A DNA stretch of 45,639 bases, taken from Lachnospiraceae bacterium. GTDB lineage: Bacteria; Bacillota; Clostridia; Lachnospirales; Lachnospiraceae. The number at the start of each line of letters is the position of its first letter. Position 1 is the first letter of the stretch. This document shows positions 17,365 to 26,259 of the stretch, in pieces. Where the stretch lies: assembly GCA_030531165.1 (NCBI GenBank), contig JAUNOI010000009.1:1-45639 (forward strand), written 5' to 3'. The notes under the pieces were generated by a model that worked only from the letters and a program-made list of their open reading frames with translations, was not told where the DNA came from and did not search any database. The position numbers and the translations under genes were made by a program.

Positions 17365-18855
17365 ATGAAAATAGTCAATAAGATAAGAGTTATATTTTTA
17401 CCGGCAATTGTATTACCATTAACGCTGATTATTATTTCATTTGCAATTTTAAGTTTTTCATATACGAGATCGGTATATAGTACAGGCTCGGGAGTGGCAT
17501 CTATTGATAATTTTTTGAATACCACACAGACGATGAATGCATTGACGAGTGATATTTTTGAAGAGATTAAGCGTATTGCAAAAGAATCACCGGAGAATTT
17601 TGAGAATGCAGACTATATTGAGAAAGTGAATGAATCTTTAAAAGATAAGGATTCTTATCTGATCGTTCGCAGAGATAATGAGATTATATATCGTGGAGCC
17701 AGGGAGAAGCATGCTAAGATGGAAAGTATGCTGCCGGCATATGGATCGACGATCAGTTCTGAGGACAGCGGAATTCTTATCAGTACCCCGGAGAATTTTT
17801 TGATCAAGCAGCAGGATTTTCAGTTTAGCGATTCTTCTCAGGGAACGATTTTTATCATGACAAATCTGGAGAATATTAAGCCGCATTTTCGAAAGATCAT
17901 AGTGCAGTTGATGTTATCGGTCGTACTTGTCCTGTTTATGACCAGTGCCCTTTTGACCTGGTATATGTATTATGAATTTGTTCGTCCGATCAATTTGCTG
18001 AAGGATGGGACCGATAGAATTCGGGAAGGCGATCTGGATACAGATGTAGAAGTAATGAATGATGATGAGATTGGAGATTTATGTGTATCATTTAATGAGA
18101 TGCGCGAAGAGTTGAAAAAATCGATCAATGATCGATTAAAATATGAAGAAGAAACAAGAGACCTCATTAGCAATATTTCTCATGATCTAAAGACACCTCT
18201 GACTGCGATCAAGGGCTATTCGGAAGCGATCATGGATGGCGTTGCAGACACGCCTGAGAAGATGGAGCGTTATGTAAGGACTATCTATAATAAAGCCAAT
18301 GATATGGATGTGTTGTTAAATGAACTTTCGATCGCTTCTAAAATTGACTGTAATACAGTACCGTATAATTTTGTTAAAATAGATATTGAGTCTTATTTTA
18401 CAGATTGTATGGATGAGATTGGTTCTGATCTGGAGCAAAGGAATATGGATTTTGCATTTTTCAATTATTGTCAGAACCGTTGCTTTGTAATGGCTGATCC
18501 GGAACAGTTAAAACGTGTTATTACGAATATTATTAGCAATGCGTGCAAATACAGCGGAAGGGAAAAAGGACATGTCAATATCCGGTTGAAGGAAATGGAA
18601 AATTATATTCAGGTTGAGATTGAGGACGATGGTATTGGTATTAGTGCAAAAGATCTTCCGAATATTTTTAACCGGCTGTATCGTGCGGATGCTTCCAGAG
18701 GAAGTTCTGGTGGAAGCGGGCTTGGACTTTCAATCTCGAAGAAGATTATTGAAGATCACGGAGGACATATCTGGGCCAGCAGCAAGTTAAATACGGGAAC
18801 GACGATTTATTTTACTTTAAATAAAGTAACGGAGGAGGATGAAGAATATGAGTAA
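17365..18855 (+). CDS. Membrane sensor histidine kinase
   Basis: 496 residues. A first membrane segment (about 11-31) and a second near 171-193 enclose an extracytoplasmic sensor region of about 140 residues. They are followed by HAMP, a HisKA dimer domain with the phospho-acceptor His273 (NISHDLKTPL), and an ATPase domain with an N-box (ITNIISNACKYS), G1 (EDDGIGI) and G2 (GSGLGLSISKKII). It overlaps its response regulator by 8 bases. GGAGGAAGA precedes the ATG at 17365; the ATG at 17338 has no ribosome site. The signal is unknown. Confidence 0.95.
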   Translation: MKIVNKIRVIFLPAIVLPLTLIIISFAILSFSYTRSVYSTGSGVASIDNFLNTTQTMNALTSDIFEEIKRIAKESPENFENADYIEKVNESLKDKDSYLIVRRDNEIIYRGAREKHAKMESMLPAYGSTISSEDSGILISTPENFLIKQQDFQFSDSSQGTIFIMTNLENIKPHFRKIIVQLMLSVVLVLFMTSALLTWYMYYEFVRPINLLKDGTDRIREGDLDTDVEVMNDDEIGDLCVSFNEMREELKKSINDRLKYEEETRDLISNISHDLKTPLTAIKGYSEAIMDGVADTPEKMERYVRTIYNKANDMDVLLNELSIASKIDCNTVPYNFVKIDIESYFTDCMDEIGSDLEQRNMDFAFFNYCQNRCFVMADPEQLKRVITNIISNACKYSGREKGHVNIRLKEMENYIQVEIEDDGIGISAKDLPNIFNRLYRADASRGSSGGSGLGLSISKKIIEDHGGHIWASSKLNTGTTIYFTLNKVTEEDEEYE

Positions 18856-19537
18856 AATTTTAATTGTAGAAGACGAACTAAGCATTGCAGAACTCGAAAA
18901 AGATTATCTGGAACTGAGTTCTTTTGAAGTAGATATTGAAACAGATGGACGAAGTGGACTGGATAAGGCATTATCCGATGACTATGATATGCTGATTCTT
19001 GATCTGATGCTGCCGGAGATGGATGGCTTTGAGATCTGTAAACGGGTCCGGGCAGAAAAAAATATTCCAATCTTAATGGTGTCCGCCAAAAAAGATGATA
19101 TTGATAAGATTCATGGATTTGGATTGGGAGCGGATGATTATATTACAAAGCCATTCAGCCCGAGTGAATTGGTGGCACGTGTAAAAGCGCATCTGGCAAG
19201 ATATGACCGTCTGGTTGGCAGTAGTGTACCTGAAAATGATATCATCGAGATTCGGGGAATCAAAATCGATAAAACAGCACGTCGCGTATATGTGAATGGA
19301 GAAGAAAGAGCTTTTACGACAAAAGAATTCGATCTTCTTACTTTCCTCGCAAGCCATCCAAACAGGGTATTTAAAAAAGAGGAATTATTTAATAAAATCT
19401 GGGATATGGAATCGATCGGAGACATTGCAACGGTGACTGTGCATATTAAAAAGATTCGTGAAAAGATAGAATTTGATACATCAAAACCACAATATATAGA
19501 AACCATTTGGGGTGTTGGATACCGATTTAAAATATAA
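18848..19537 (+). CDS. OmpR/PhoB-type response regulator
   Basis: 229 residues. The receiver domain has the acidic pair (VEDE), the phosphorylation site Asp52 (LILDLMLPEMDG) and the KPFSPSEL lysine. The C-terminal winged-helix domain shows FTTKEFDLLTFLASHPN and ETIWGVGYRF. It is the partner of the kinase whose 3' end it overlaps. GGAGGAGG ends 9 bases before the ATG at 18848, so I preferred this to the ATG at 18839. Confidence 0.96.
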   Translation: MSKILIVEDELSIAELEKDYLELSSFEVDIETDGRSGLDKALSDDYDMLILDLMLPEMDGFEICKRVRAEKNIPILMVSAKKDDIDKIHGFGLGADDYITKPFSPSELVARVKAHLARYDRLVGSSVPENDIIEIRGIKIDKTARRVYVNGEERAFTTKEFDLLTFLASHPNRVFKKEELFNKIWDMESIGDIATVTVHIKKIREKIEFDTSKPQYIETIWGVGYRFKI

Positions 19538-19555
19538 AGTATAAAAAGGCGAGAT

Positions 19556-20263
19556 ATGAAAAGACAAAAGAAAATAGATATTTTATATATGGATCAGGAT
19601 ATAATAGTATGCGTGAAACCGCAGGGAATGCCTGTTCAAAATGACAAAAGCAGAGACTTAAGCTTATTAAATTATTTAAAAAATGAAATTACCAAAAGTG
19701 AAAAACAAATACCGGAATTATTCATTGTTCATCGGTTGGATCGACCGGTTGGCGGCGTTATGGTATTTGCAAGGACAAAAGATGCAGCTGCAAATTTAAG
19801 CGGACAAATACAAAAAGGATTATTTGAAAAGTATTACCAGACTGTCTTAACCGGATATCTTCCGGATGATCAGGGGATGTTGACGGATTATCTCAAAAAA
19901 GATGGTAAGACGAATACATCAAAGGTCGTTCGTGAAGGCACAAAAGGCGCAAAACTGTCCAGATTAGAATATGAAGTTCTCGACATCATAGAAACGGATC
20001 AGGGGGTATATACGTATGCTTTAATCCATCTTTTGACGGGAAGGCATCATCAGATACGTGTGCAATGTGCAAATGCGGGAGCAGGCATTTGGGGAGATAC
20101 CAAATATAATTCCAAATTTCAGAAGACAAAACGCAGATATGTACAGATTGGATTATATGCAACGAAAATTCAGTTTTTGCATCCTTTAACGGGAAAAAAA
20201 CTTGTATTTAAGACAGAACCGGATGGAGAGGCGTTTGATATTTTAGATACAGAGGAATTTTAA
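19556..20263 (+). CDS. RluA-family RNA pseudouridine synthase
   Basis: 235 residues. The catalytic motif HRLDRPVGGVMVFA (Asp62) and the later LLTGRHHQIRVQ motif place it in the RluA family, which isomerises uridines in rRNA or tRNA. There is no N-terminal S4 domain, as in the small RluA-like members common in Clostridia. The target base cannot be assigned. It follows the response regulator by 18 bases and may be part of that operon. Confidence 0.93.
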   Translation: MKRQKKIDILYMDQDIIVCVKPQGMPVQNDKSRDLSLLNYLKNEITKSEKQIPELFIVHRLDRPVGGVMVFARTKDAAANLSGQIQKGLFEKYYQTVLTGYLPDDQGMLTDYLKKDGKTNTSKVVREGTKGAKLSRLEYEVLDIIETDQGVYTYALIHLLTGRHHQIRVQCANAGAGIWGDTKYNSKFQKTKRRYVQIGLYATKIQFLHPLTGKKLVFKTEPDGEAFDILDTEEF

Positions 20264-20302
20264 GATTATAACTGCCATCCATCTGCTTTATGTTTTCATG
20301 TA

Positions 20303-20463
20303 AACCGGATGAAACACGTTTTGCGGGTTTCATCCGGTTCGCGTGCGGCGGCAAATGGAAATGCGAGCATTTCCGCTTGCCTTGTGCCTTCGCGTAAATG
20401 AAAAAATCCGGGGAATTTCCCCGGATTTTTTGTGGCATCGGATAAAAGGAAAGGACCGATGCC
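20303..20463. repeat. Array of four stem-loops between convergent genes
   Basis: Four hairpins stand in a row. The first pairs 20303-20315 with 20327-20339 (13 bp, AACCGGATGAAAC). The second is a long imperfect hairpin, 20340-20394, with core GGAAATGC/GCATTTCC. The third is the terminator at 20401-20431. The fourth pairs GGCATCGG (20434-20441) with CCGATGCC (20456-20463). The second is richer in GC than its surroundings and looks like a REP-like palindromic element. Confidence 0.6.
20401..20431. terminator. Bidirectional terminator between rluA-like gene and aroF
   Basis: AAAAAATCCGGGGAA and TTCCCCGGATTTTTT form a nearly perfect stem with A and T runs on both sides, so it can stop transcription from either direction. 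Confidence 0.9.
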
Positions 20464-20508
20464 ATAGCTTAAAATGATGATTATATCTTAACAGAAATAT
20501 TCTTATAA

Positions 20509-21531
20509 TTAAAGAATATCTCTGCCAACGATCTTTGCAATTCCACGAGCCTTTTCAATTAAGGTATGGAATTTCTCAGGTTTTAAACATTGTGCTCCAT
20601 CGGACCATGCCTGATCCGGATTTTCATGAACCTCAATGATCAGACCGTCTGCTCCTGCAGCTACAGCAGCAAGAGATGCGGCTTCGACTAATTTCCAGTC
20701 GCCGGTTGCATGGGATGGATCAATAATAATTGGTAAATGTGTTCTTTCTTTTACGATAGGAATGACGCTCAAATCAAGGGTATTACGAGTTGCTGTTTCA
20801 TAGGTACGAATTCCTCTTTCGCAGAGAATTACGTTCATATTTCCATTCGCCATAATATATTCTGCAGACATGATCCATTCATCAATCGTATTGCAGAGAC
20901 CGCGTTTTAAAAGAATCGGTTTTGTTGTTCTTTTTCCGATCTCTTTTAATAATTCAAAGTTCTGCATATTTCTGGCACCGATCTGGATCAGATCTACATT
21001 TTCTTCAAATTCTTCGATCTTATCTGCGCTCATAAGTTCAGAAACAATTGGAAGACCGGTTTGCTTTTTGGCTTCTAACATGGCCATGATTCCCTGGGTT
21101 CTCATACCCTGAAAAGCATAAGGGCTGGTACGCGGTTTGTAAGCACCGCCTCGAAGCATATGTCCGCCTGCTCCTTTTACTTTTTGGGCAACAGAGCATA
21201 CCATCTCTTCGCTTTCAACGGAACATGGACCGCCTATGATAACAAGGGGTTCTTTGCCACCGACTTTGATTCCATCAACATCGATTACGGAATCTTCCGG
21301 GTGGAATAAACGATTTGCTAGTTTGTATTGAGCGACGATTCGGACAACATCATGAACGGCTTTATTCGCCTTAATTGTCTTAACGTCTAATTTAGAAGTG
21401 TCACCTTCGATGCCATAAACGGTAAACATATCTCCGATGCAGGCGTGGATACGACAGCCTGCTTCTGTAATTTCTCTATGTAAACGATTCACATCATCCT
21501 GAGGTGGATTCTGCTTTAATGTAATAACCAT
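20509..21531 (-). CDS. aroF: 3-deoxy-7-phosphoheptulonate (DAHP) synthase, type I beta
   Basis: 340 residues. It joins PEP and erythrose 4-phosphate in the first step of the shikimate pathway. Residues 1 to about 70 form the ferredoxin-like domain used for feedback control in this class. The barrel shows GGPCSVES, the RGGAYKPRTSPYAFQG segment, IGARNMQNFELL, LLKRG and DPSHATGD. AAGGAG lies 8 bases before the ATG. It is second after aroB (30-base gap), driven by the promoter at 22654. Confidence 0.97.
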   Translation of the reverse strand: MVITLKQNPPQDDVNRLHREITEAGCRIHACIGDMFTVYGIEGDTSKLDVKTIKANKAVHDVVRIVAQYKLANRLFHPEDSVIDVDGIKVGGKEPLVIIGGPCSVESEEMVCSVAQKVKGAGGHMLRGGAYKPRTSPYAFQGMRTQGIMAMLEAKKQTGLPIVSELMSADKIEEFEENVDLIQIGARNMQNFELLKEIGKRTTKPILLKRGLCNTIDEWIMSAEYIMANGNMNVILCERGIRTYETATRNTLDLSVIPIVKERTHLPIIIDPSHATGDWKLVEAASLAAVAAGADGLIIEVHENPDQAWSDGAQCLKPEKFHTLIEKARGIAKIVGRDIL

Positions 21532-21561
21532 AATGAATACTCCTTTATATTATACTTGTTT

Positions 21562-22575
21562 TTAGATTGGTTTATTTTTTAAAATTTCTAATATATCTTC
21601 CTGTGGCAGTTCTTTGATATATGACTTTCCAGGTTCATCTACCCATACGGTGCTGATCGTACCGCCAGATGCTTTTTTATCCATAGCGGTTAGTTCGTAG
21701 ACTTTCTGAATGTTAAAATCATCTGTGACAGGGAGTCCCATACGAAGGCAGATATCTTTTAATCGTTCCTTTAGTTCATTGGAAGTAATAAAGTAAAACA
21801 TTCCCATCATAACAGCTTCGCCGTGCAAATAGGTCTCCAGATTGTAATAAGATTCAATCCCATGACCAATGGTATGGCCAAAGTTTAAAAGCTTGCGAAG
21901 ACCGGATTCTTTCTCATCTTGCTGAACGACATCCCGCTTCATGCATAAAGAACGGTAGACGATCTCTTCTAAATGTTCGTTATAATCATCCTTTTCGAAC
22001 AGTTCAAATAATTTCGGATCACGAATGAGTCCTGCTTTGACTGCTTCGACCAGGCCATTGACCTTTTGTCTTTCAGGCAGTGTGGATAACGTATCAAAAT
22101 CAATAAGAACCAGTTTTGGATGATAGAAAGCTCCGACGATGTTCTTTACTTTTCCTAAATTGATTGCAGTTTTTCCGCCGATACTGCTGTCAATCTGAGA
22201 GAGTGTTGAAGTAGGAATAGACATATAATCGATACCGCGCATATAGCTTGCGGCAACAAAACCGGATAAATCTCCGATTACCCCTCCGCCAAGAGCTATA
22301 ATCAGATCCTTTCGACTCATATGAAAATTCAGGCAAGCTGTCAATACTTCTTCAAATACTGCCATGCTTTTACTGTCTTCCCCGCCAGGAACACGGTAAA
22401 CCATGGAAATTGGACACTGTTCTTTTACTATGTCGATCCATTGATCCGGAATATTCTGATCGGTTAAGATAAAGACTCTTCGGTCCAAGTTGATATAAGA
22501 AGAAATTGAATTGATACAGCCTCGGTCCAAAATAATGTCATATACGTCATTCCTGGTTCGCATAGTTAACTTCAT
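21562..22575 (-). CDS. aroB: 3-dehydroquinate synthase
   Basis: 337 residues. AroB closes DAHP to 3-dehydroquinate using NAD and a divalent metal. GGGVIGDLSGFVAASYMRG, the IPTSTLSQIDSSIGGKT segment and the metal-binding NFGHTIGHGIE are present, and the EAVKAGLI motif is intact. AAGGTGACACAGT precedes the ATG. First gene of the aroB-aroF unit. Confidence 0.98.
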   Translation of the reverse strand: MKLTMRTRNDVYDIILDRGCINSISSYINLDRRVFILTDQNIPDQWIDIVKEQCPISMVYRVPGGEDSKSMAVFEEVLTACLNFHMSRKDLIIALGGGVIGDLSGFVAASYMRGIDYMSIPTSTLSQIDSSIGGKTAINLGKVKNIVGAFYHPKLVLIDFDTLSTLPERQKVNGLVEAVKAGLIRDPKLFELFEKDDYNEHLEEIVYRSLCMKRDVVQQDEKESGLRKLLNFGHTIGHGIESYYNLETYLHGEAVMMGMFYFITSNELKERLKDICLRMGLPVTDDFNIQKVYELTAMDKKASGGTISTVWVDEPGKSYIKELPQEDILEILKNKPI

Positions 22576-22620
22576 ACTGTGTCACCTTCTTTTTTATTTG
22601 TTTGTGTTTGGCTTTTCGCA

Positions 22621-22653
22621 TATTAAAGTGTAGCACTTTAATGCACTAAAGTG
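22621..22653 (-). promoter_or_regulatory. Operator-like repeats at the aroB start site
   Basis: ATTAAAGTG (22622-22630) and CACTTTAAT (22634-22642) form a perfect 9-bp palindrome with a 3-base centre, followed at once by a second palindromic site, CACTAAAGTG (22644-22653). Both repeat the AGTG/CACT half-site. They cover the expected transcription start (about 22647) and directly abut the -10, as a repressor site would. The regulator is not known to me. Confidence 0.7.
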
Positions 22654-22682
22654 ATTATATTATGTAAGATAAGAAATGTCAA
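22654..22682 (-). promoter_or_regulatory. Consensus promoter of aroB-aroF
   Basis: On the minus strand it reads TTGACA (22682-22677), a 17-base spacer and TATAAT (22659-22654): a perfect match to the vegetative consensus. Such a strong promoter is consistent with control by repression. Confidence 0.88.
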
Positions 22683-22737
22683 CAGAGAAATTGTATTTTT
22701 ATCAGTACAGAAATAATTATAAAATATATTTATATAT

Positions 22738-22766
22738 TTGACAAAGAAAATATCTTGTCTTAAAAT
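22738..22766 (+). promoter_or_regulatory. Promoter of the proS T-box transcript
   Basis: TTGACA (22738-22743), a 17-base spacer and TAAAAT (22761-22766). The start near 22773 lies just before the T-box stem I. Confidence 0.85.
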
Positions 22767-22778
22767 AGATATACTGAC

Positions 22779-23013
22779 GTTGAAGAGGATTAGTACATGG
22801 ACTAGCCTGTTTTCAGAGAGGAAGCCAGGAGGTGTGAAGCTTCTAATAGGTATTCGTGGAACCTACCTTGGAGTTACTGTCCGAAAGGACAGCGCAGGCC
22901 AGCGTTATGGGCAGTAGAGAGGATTCTGATGAGAAGAAGTGTCAGGATTAATCAGGGTGGTACCGCCGATATTTTCGGTCCCTAGAGAGGGATGGAAGAT
23001 ATCGGCTTTTTAT
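22779..23013 (+). ncRNA. T-box leader, proline-specific
   Basis: The T-box core AGGGTGGTACCGCC (22954-22967) pairs with the acceptor end of uncharged tRNA. The specifier loop reads GAA-CCT-ACC, giving CCT (Pro) at 22862-22864, which fits the downstream prolyl-tRNA synthetase. The terminator pairs GCCGATATTTTC (22965-22976) with GAAGATATCGGC (22995-23006) and ends in TTTTTATTT. Binding of uncharged tRNA-Pro should favour the antiterminator and switch on proS. Confidence 0.93.
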
Positions 23014-23040
23014 TTAAAATGAAACATGGAGGATAATAAA

Positions 23041-24780
23041 ATGAAACTGAATCATTTAGTAAACCAGAGATTTAAAGAAAGACCAGCGGATTGTGTGATT
23101 GACAGTCATGCGTTGATGATCCGCGGTGGTTATATGAAGTACGTAGGAAATGGAATTTTTTCTGAATTTCCTATATTAAGGAGAATCACTTCTAAAATTG
23201 AAAAGATCATTAGAGAAGAAATGAATATCATCGACGGACAGGAAGTATTATTTCCGGTTACAATGCCTGCAGATTTATGGGATCAGTCCGGCCGTTATGA
23301 CAGTGTTGGAAGTGAGTTGCTCAGATTTACGGATCGCAATAACTCCAGAATGGTATTAGGGATGACTCATGAGGAAGCAGCGGTACATCTCGTACGCGAA
23401 TATGCACAGTCTTATCAGCAGTACCCATTCATGATTTATCAGATTCAGAGAAAGTTCCGCGATGAAGCGCGTCCACGTGCAGGCATGATCCGTGTTCGTG
23501 AATTTACGATGAAGGATGCTTACTCCTTCCATACATCTCAGGAAGATTTGGAAAAATATTATGATAAGTGTTATCAGGCTTATAATCGTATTTTCCAAAG
23601 AGCCGGAGTGCCAGAAGTCGTAACGGTTGCTTCTGATTCCGGTATGATGGGAGGAAGCGTGTCGCATGAATATATGCTGTTAACACCGGCAGGTGAAGAT
23701 TCTATCGTCCTGTGTACAGATTGTGATTATAGAGCGAATATGGAAGCTGCACCAACCACAGTTGAGAATGCATCAGGTGATATAGAAGAACTAAAATGTA
23801 TCGAAACACCGGATTGCAAAACGATCGAAGATGTATGTAGATTTTTAAATGCACCTGTAGAGAATTCATGCAAAGCAGTTGTATATCAGAGAAATATGGA
23901 TGATACATTCGTTGTTGCATTTGTTCGCGGTGATTATGAAGTAAATGAAACAAAACTCCGCAATCTTGTTGGAGAGGAAATTCATGCAGCAGAAATAACA
24001 GAGGATTCACCGGTAGTTGCAGGCTATATTGGTCCATATGGTATTTCTGATAAAGTAACATATTATATTGATAACTCTTTAAAAGGAATTAACAGCATTG
24101 TTGCCGGAGCTAATAAAGAAGGTTATCATTATACCGGATTGAATTTGGAAAGAGATCTGGAGCATGTAGAATATGTTGACATTTCTAAAATTCAGGAAGG
24201 TGGAATCTGCCCTTGCTGTGGAAAGAAAACCATTACGATTAAGCGAGGTATCGAAGTAGGAAATATTTTCCAGCTCGGAACAAAATATACAGAGAGTATG
24301 GGAATGTTATATACGGATAAAGATGGAAAGACACATCATCCAATTATGGGATGTTATGGTATCGGTGTTGGACGTCTTGCAGCATCTGTTTGTGAAGAGA
24401 AACACGATGAATATGGACCTATCTGGCCGATTTCTATTGCTCCATGGGAAGTTCAGTTATGCTGCCTGCGTCCTGATAATGAAGAGGTGAAGGCTGTTGC
24501 GGATGATTTCTATGATCGATTACAAAAAGCAGGTGTGGAAGTAATTTATGATGATAGAAAAGTTCGTCCAGGAGAGATGTTTGCGGATGCAGATCTGCTT
24601 GGTGTGCCGATTCGTGTTGTTGTCAGCCCTCGTAATTTAAAAAATGGATGTATTGAAATTTCTACAAGAGATAAATCTGTAAAAGAAATGGTTGCATTAG
24701 ATGATGCATTTGAATATATTACAGGATTAAAGGAAAAATTATTTGCGGAAATTAACAACAAAGTTGAAGAATATAAATAA
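23041..24780 (+). CDS. proS: Prolyl-tRNA synthetase (bacterial type)
   Basis: 579 residues, class II. Motif 2 (FRDEARPRAG) and motif 3 (MGCYGIGVGRLAA) are intact. An insertion domain of about 150 residues between motifs 2 and 3 fits the editing (INS) domain of the bacterial form. A CPCC motif near 394 follows it. GGAGGATAATAAA precedes the ATG at 23041; an ATG at 23026 overlaps that site and is rejected. Regulated by the T-box at 22779. Confidence 0.98.
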   Translation: MKLNHLVNQRFKERPADCVIDSHALMIRGGYMKYVGNGIFSEFPILRRITSKIEKIIREEMNIIDGQEVLFPVTMPADLWDQSGRYDSVGSELLRFTDRNNSRMVLGMTHEEAAVHLVREYAQSYQQYPFMIYQIQRKFRDEARPRAGMIRVREFTMKDAYSFHTSQEDLEKYYDKCYQAYNRIFQRAGVPEVVTVASDSGMMGGSVSHEYMLLTPAGEDSIVLCTDCDYRANMEAAPTTVENASGDIEELKCIETPDCKTIEDVCRFLNAPVENSCKAVVYQRNMDDTFVVAFVRGDYEVNETKLRNLVGEEIHAAEITEDSPVVAGYIGPYGISDKVTYYIDNSLKGINSIVAGANKEGYHYTGLNLERDLEHVEYVDISKIQEGGICPCCGKKTITIKRGIEVGNIFQLGTKYTESMGMLYTDKDGKTHHPIMGCYGIGVGRLAASVCEEKHDEYGPIWPISIAPWEVQLCCLRPDNEEVKAVADDFYDRLQKAGVEVIYDDRKVRPGEMFADADLLGVPIRVVVSPRNLKNGCIEISTRDKSVKEMVALDDAFEYITGLKEKLFAEINNKVEEYK

Positions 24781-24815
24781 ATAGTCAATGAAAACATCAG
24801 AAAGGAGAGCAGGAG

Positions 24816-26159
24816 ATGAGAATTAATATGCCGGATAATGCAAGAGCAATTATTGATAAGCTAACGAGGCAGGGACATGAAGCTTATATTGTCGGTGGAT
24901 GTGTACGCGATTCATTACTGGGTAATGAGCCGAAAGATTGGGATATTACAACTTCTGCTTCCCCTTTTGAAGTAAAGAAACTATTTTCTCATACGATTGA
25001 TACTGGTCTTCAGCACGGTACGGTTACCATATTATTAGATGGAGAGGCATATGAAGTAACAACATATCGTGTGGATGGGAAGTATGAAGATCATAGGAGA
25101 CCAACAGAGGTGACATTTACAAAGTCATTAGAGGAGGATGTTCTTCGACGAGATTTTACCATTAATGCGATGGCATATAATGATGAAGAGGGTTTGATTG
25201 ATCTGCACGGCGGAGCAAAGGATTTGAAAGAAGGGATAATTCGATGCGTAGGAATTGCCAGTCAGAGATTTGACGAGGATGCGCTTCGAATTCTCAGGGC
25301 ACTTCGATTTGCTGCCAGATTTGATTTTGAAATTGAGGACTCCACGAAAAAAGCTATGATCGAGAAAAAGGAGTTTTTAAAAGATATCAGTGCGGAAAGA
25401 ATCAGAGAGGAGTTGACGAAAATACTGCTCTCTGATCACCCGGAAATGCTGTTATCGGCATATGAAATGGGAATTACAAAGATCATTCTACCGGAATGGG
25501 ATCTGATGATGGCAACACCGCAAAACAATCCCCATCATAAATACTCAGTGGGACTTCATACACTAACGGGGATTCAAAATATCGAATCAACGGTCGTTTT
25601 GCGCTACGCCATGCTTTTGCATGATGCCGGAAAGCCGGACTGTAAGACGACAGACGAAAAGGGTATTGATCATTTTAAGAAGCATCCTTTGAGAAGCAAA
25701 GAGATTGCGAGGGATGTTCTGCATCGCCTCAAATTTGATAATGATACAGTGAAGAAGGTTTCAACGTTGGTAGAATGGCATGATTGGCGTTTTGTGCATC
25801 AAGAGGAAATCAGCAAAAAAACGGTACGGCGTTTGGCGAACAAAATAGGAAGTGATGCCTGTTATCAATTGTTTAAGGTACAGAAAGCAGATATCATGGC
25901 ACAGAGTGATTATCAGCAGAAAGAAAAGCTTGAGATTCTTACAAAAACGAAAGCTCTGCTGGATGAAATTATAGAGGCCGGGGAATGTCTGACATTAAAA
26001 GATCTGCAAATCAATGGTAAGGATCTGATCGCTATGGGTCTTGCTCCGGGAAAAGAAATCGGATTCATTTTGAATGGCCTGTTAAAAGCGGTTTTGGATG
26101 ATCCGAAGTTAAATGACAGAGAGCTCTTACTGGAGAAAGTGAAGCGGGAGAATTTCTAA
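24816..26159 (+). CDS. cca: CCA tRNA nucleotidyltransferase
   Basis: 447 residues. The class II head has GGCVRDSLLGNEPKDWDI, with its catalytic acidic pair DWD, and the base-selecting RRDFTINAMA region. The tail carries an HD-type domain (LLHDAGKP...HPLRS...WHDWR), as in many clostridial and proteobacterial enzymes. It repairs or adds the 3' CCA of tRNA. It lies 35 bases after proS with a good ribosome site (AAAGGAGAG) and is probably cotranscribed. Confidence 0.96.
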   Translation: MRINMPDNARAIIDKLTRQGHEAYIVGGCVRDSLLGNEPKDWDITTSASPFEVKKLFSHTIDTGLQHGTVTILLDGEAYEVTTYRVDGKYEDHRRPTEVTFTKSLEEDVLRRDFTINAMAYNDEEGLIDLHGGAKDLKEGIIRCVGIASQRFDEDALRILRALRFAARFDFEIEDSTKKAMIEKKEFLKDISAERIREELTKILLSDHPEMLLSAYEMGITKIILPEWDLMMATPQNNPHHKYSVGLHTLTGIQNIESTVVLRYAMLLHDAGKPDCKTTDEKGIDHFKKHPLRSKEIARDVLHRLKFDNDTVKKVSTLVEWHDWRFVHQEEISKKTVRRLANKIGSDACYQLFKVQKADIMAQSDYQQKEKLEILTKTKALLDEIIEAGECLTLKDLQINGKDLIAMGLAPGKEIGFILNGLLKAVLDDPKLNDRELLLEKVKRENF

Positions 26160-26188
26160 TAGATCATAAATACTTTAAGAGGTTGTGC

Positions 26189-26255
26189 AAGGATTCGGGG
26201 CAGAACCGAATCCTGTACCAAAACCCGTAGCGGTGGCGCAATTGCCTATAACGCT
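26189..26255. terminator. Stem-loops between convergent cca and the DUF4130 gene
   Basis: AGGATTCGG (26190-26198) pairs with CCGAATCCT (26206-26214). A weaker hairpin follows (AGCG...GGC-gcaatt-GCC...CGCT, 26229-26255). Neither has a clear T run, so a terminator role is only likely by position. Confidence 0.4.
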
Positions 26256-26259
26256 GATT

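Noticed and set aside
22779-23013. Possible small ORFs in the proS leader acting as an attenuator peptide
   Set aside because: The region is fully explained by T-box elements, including the core, specifier and terminator.
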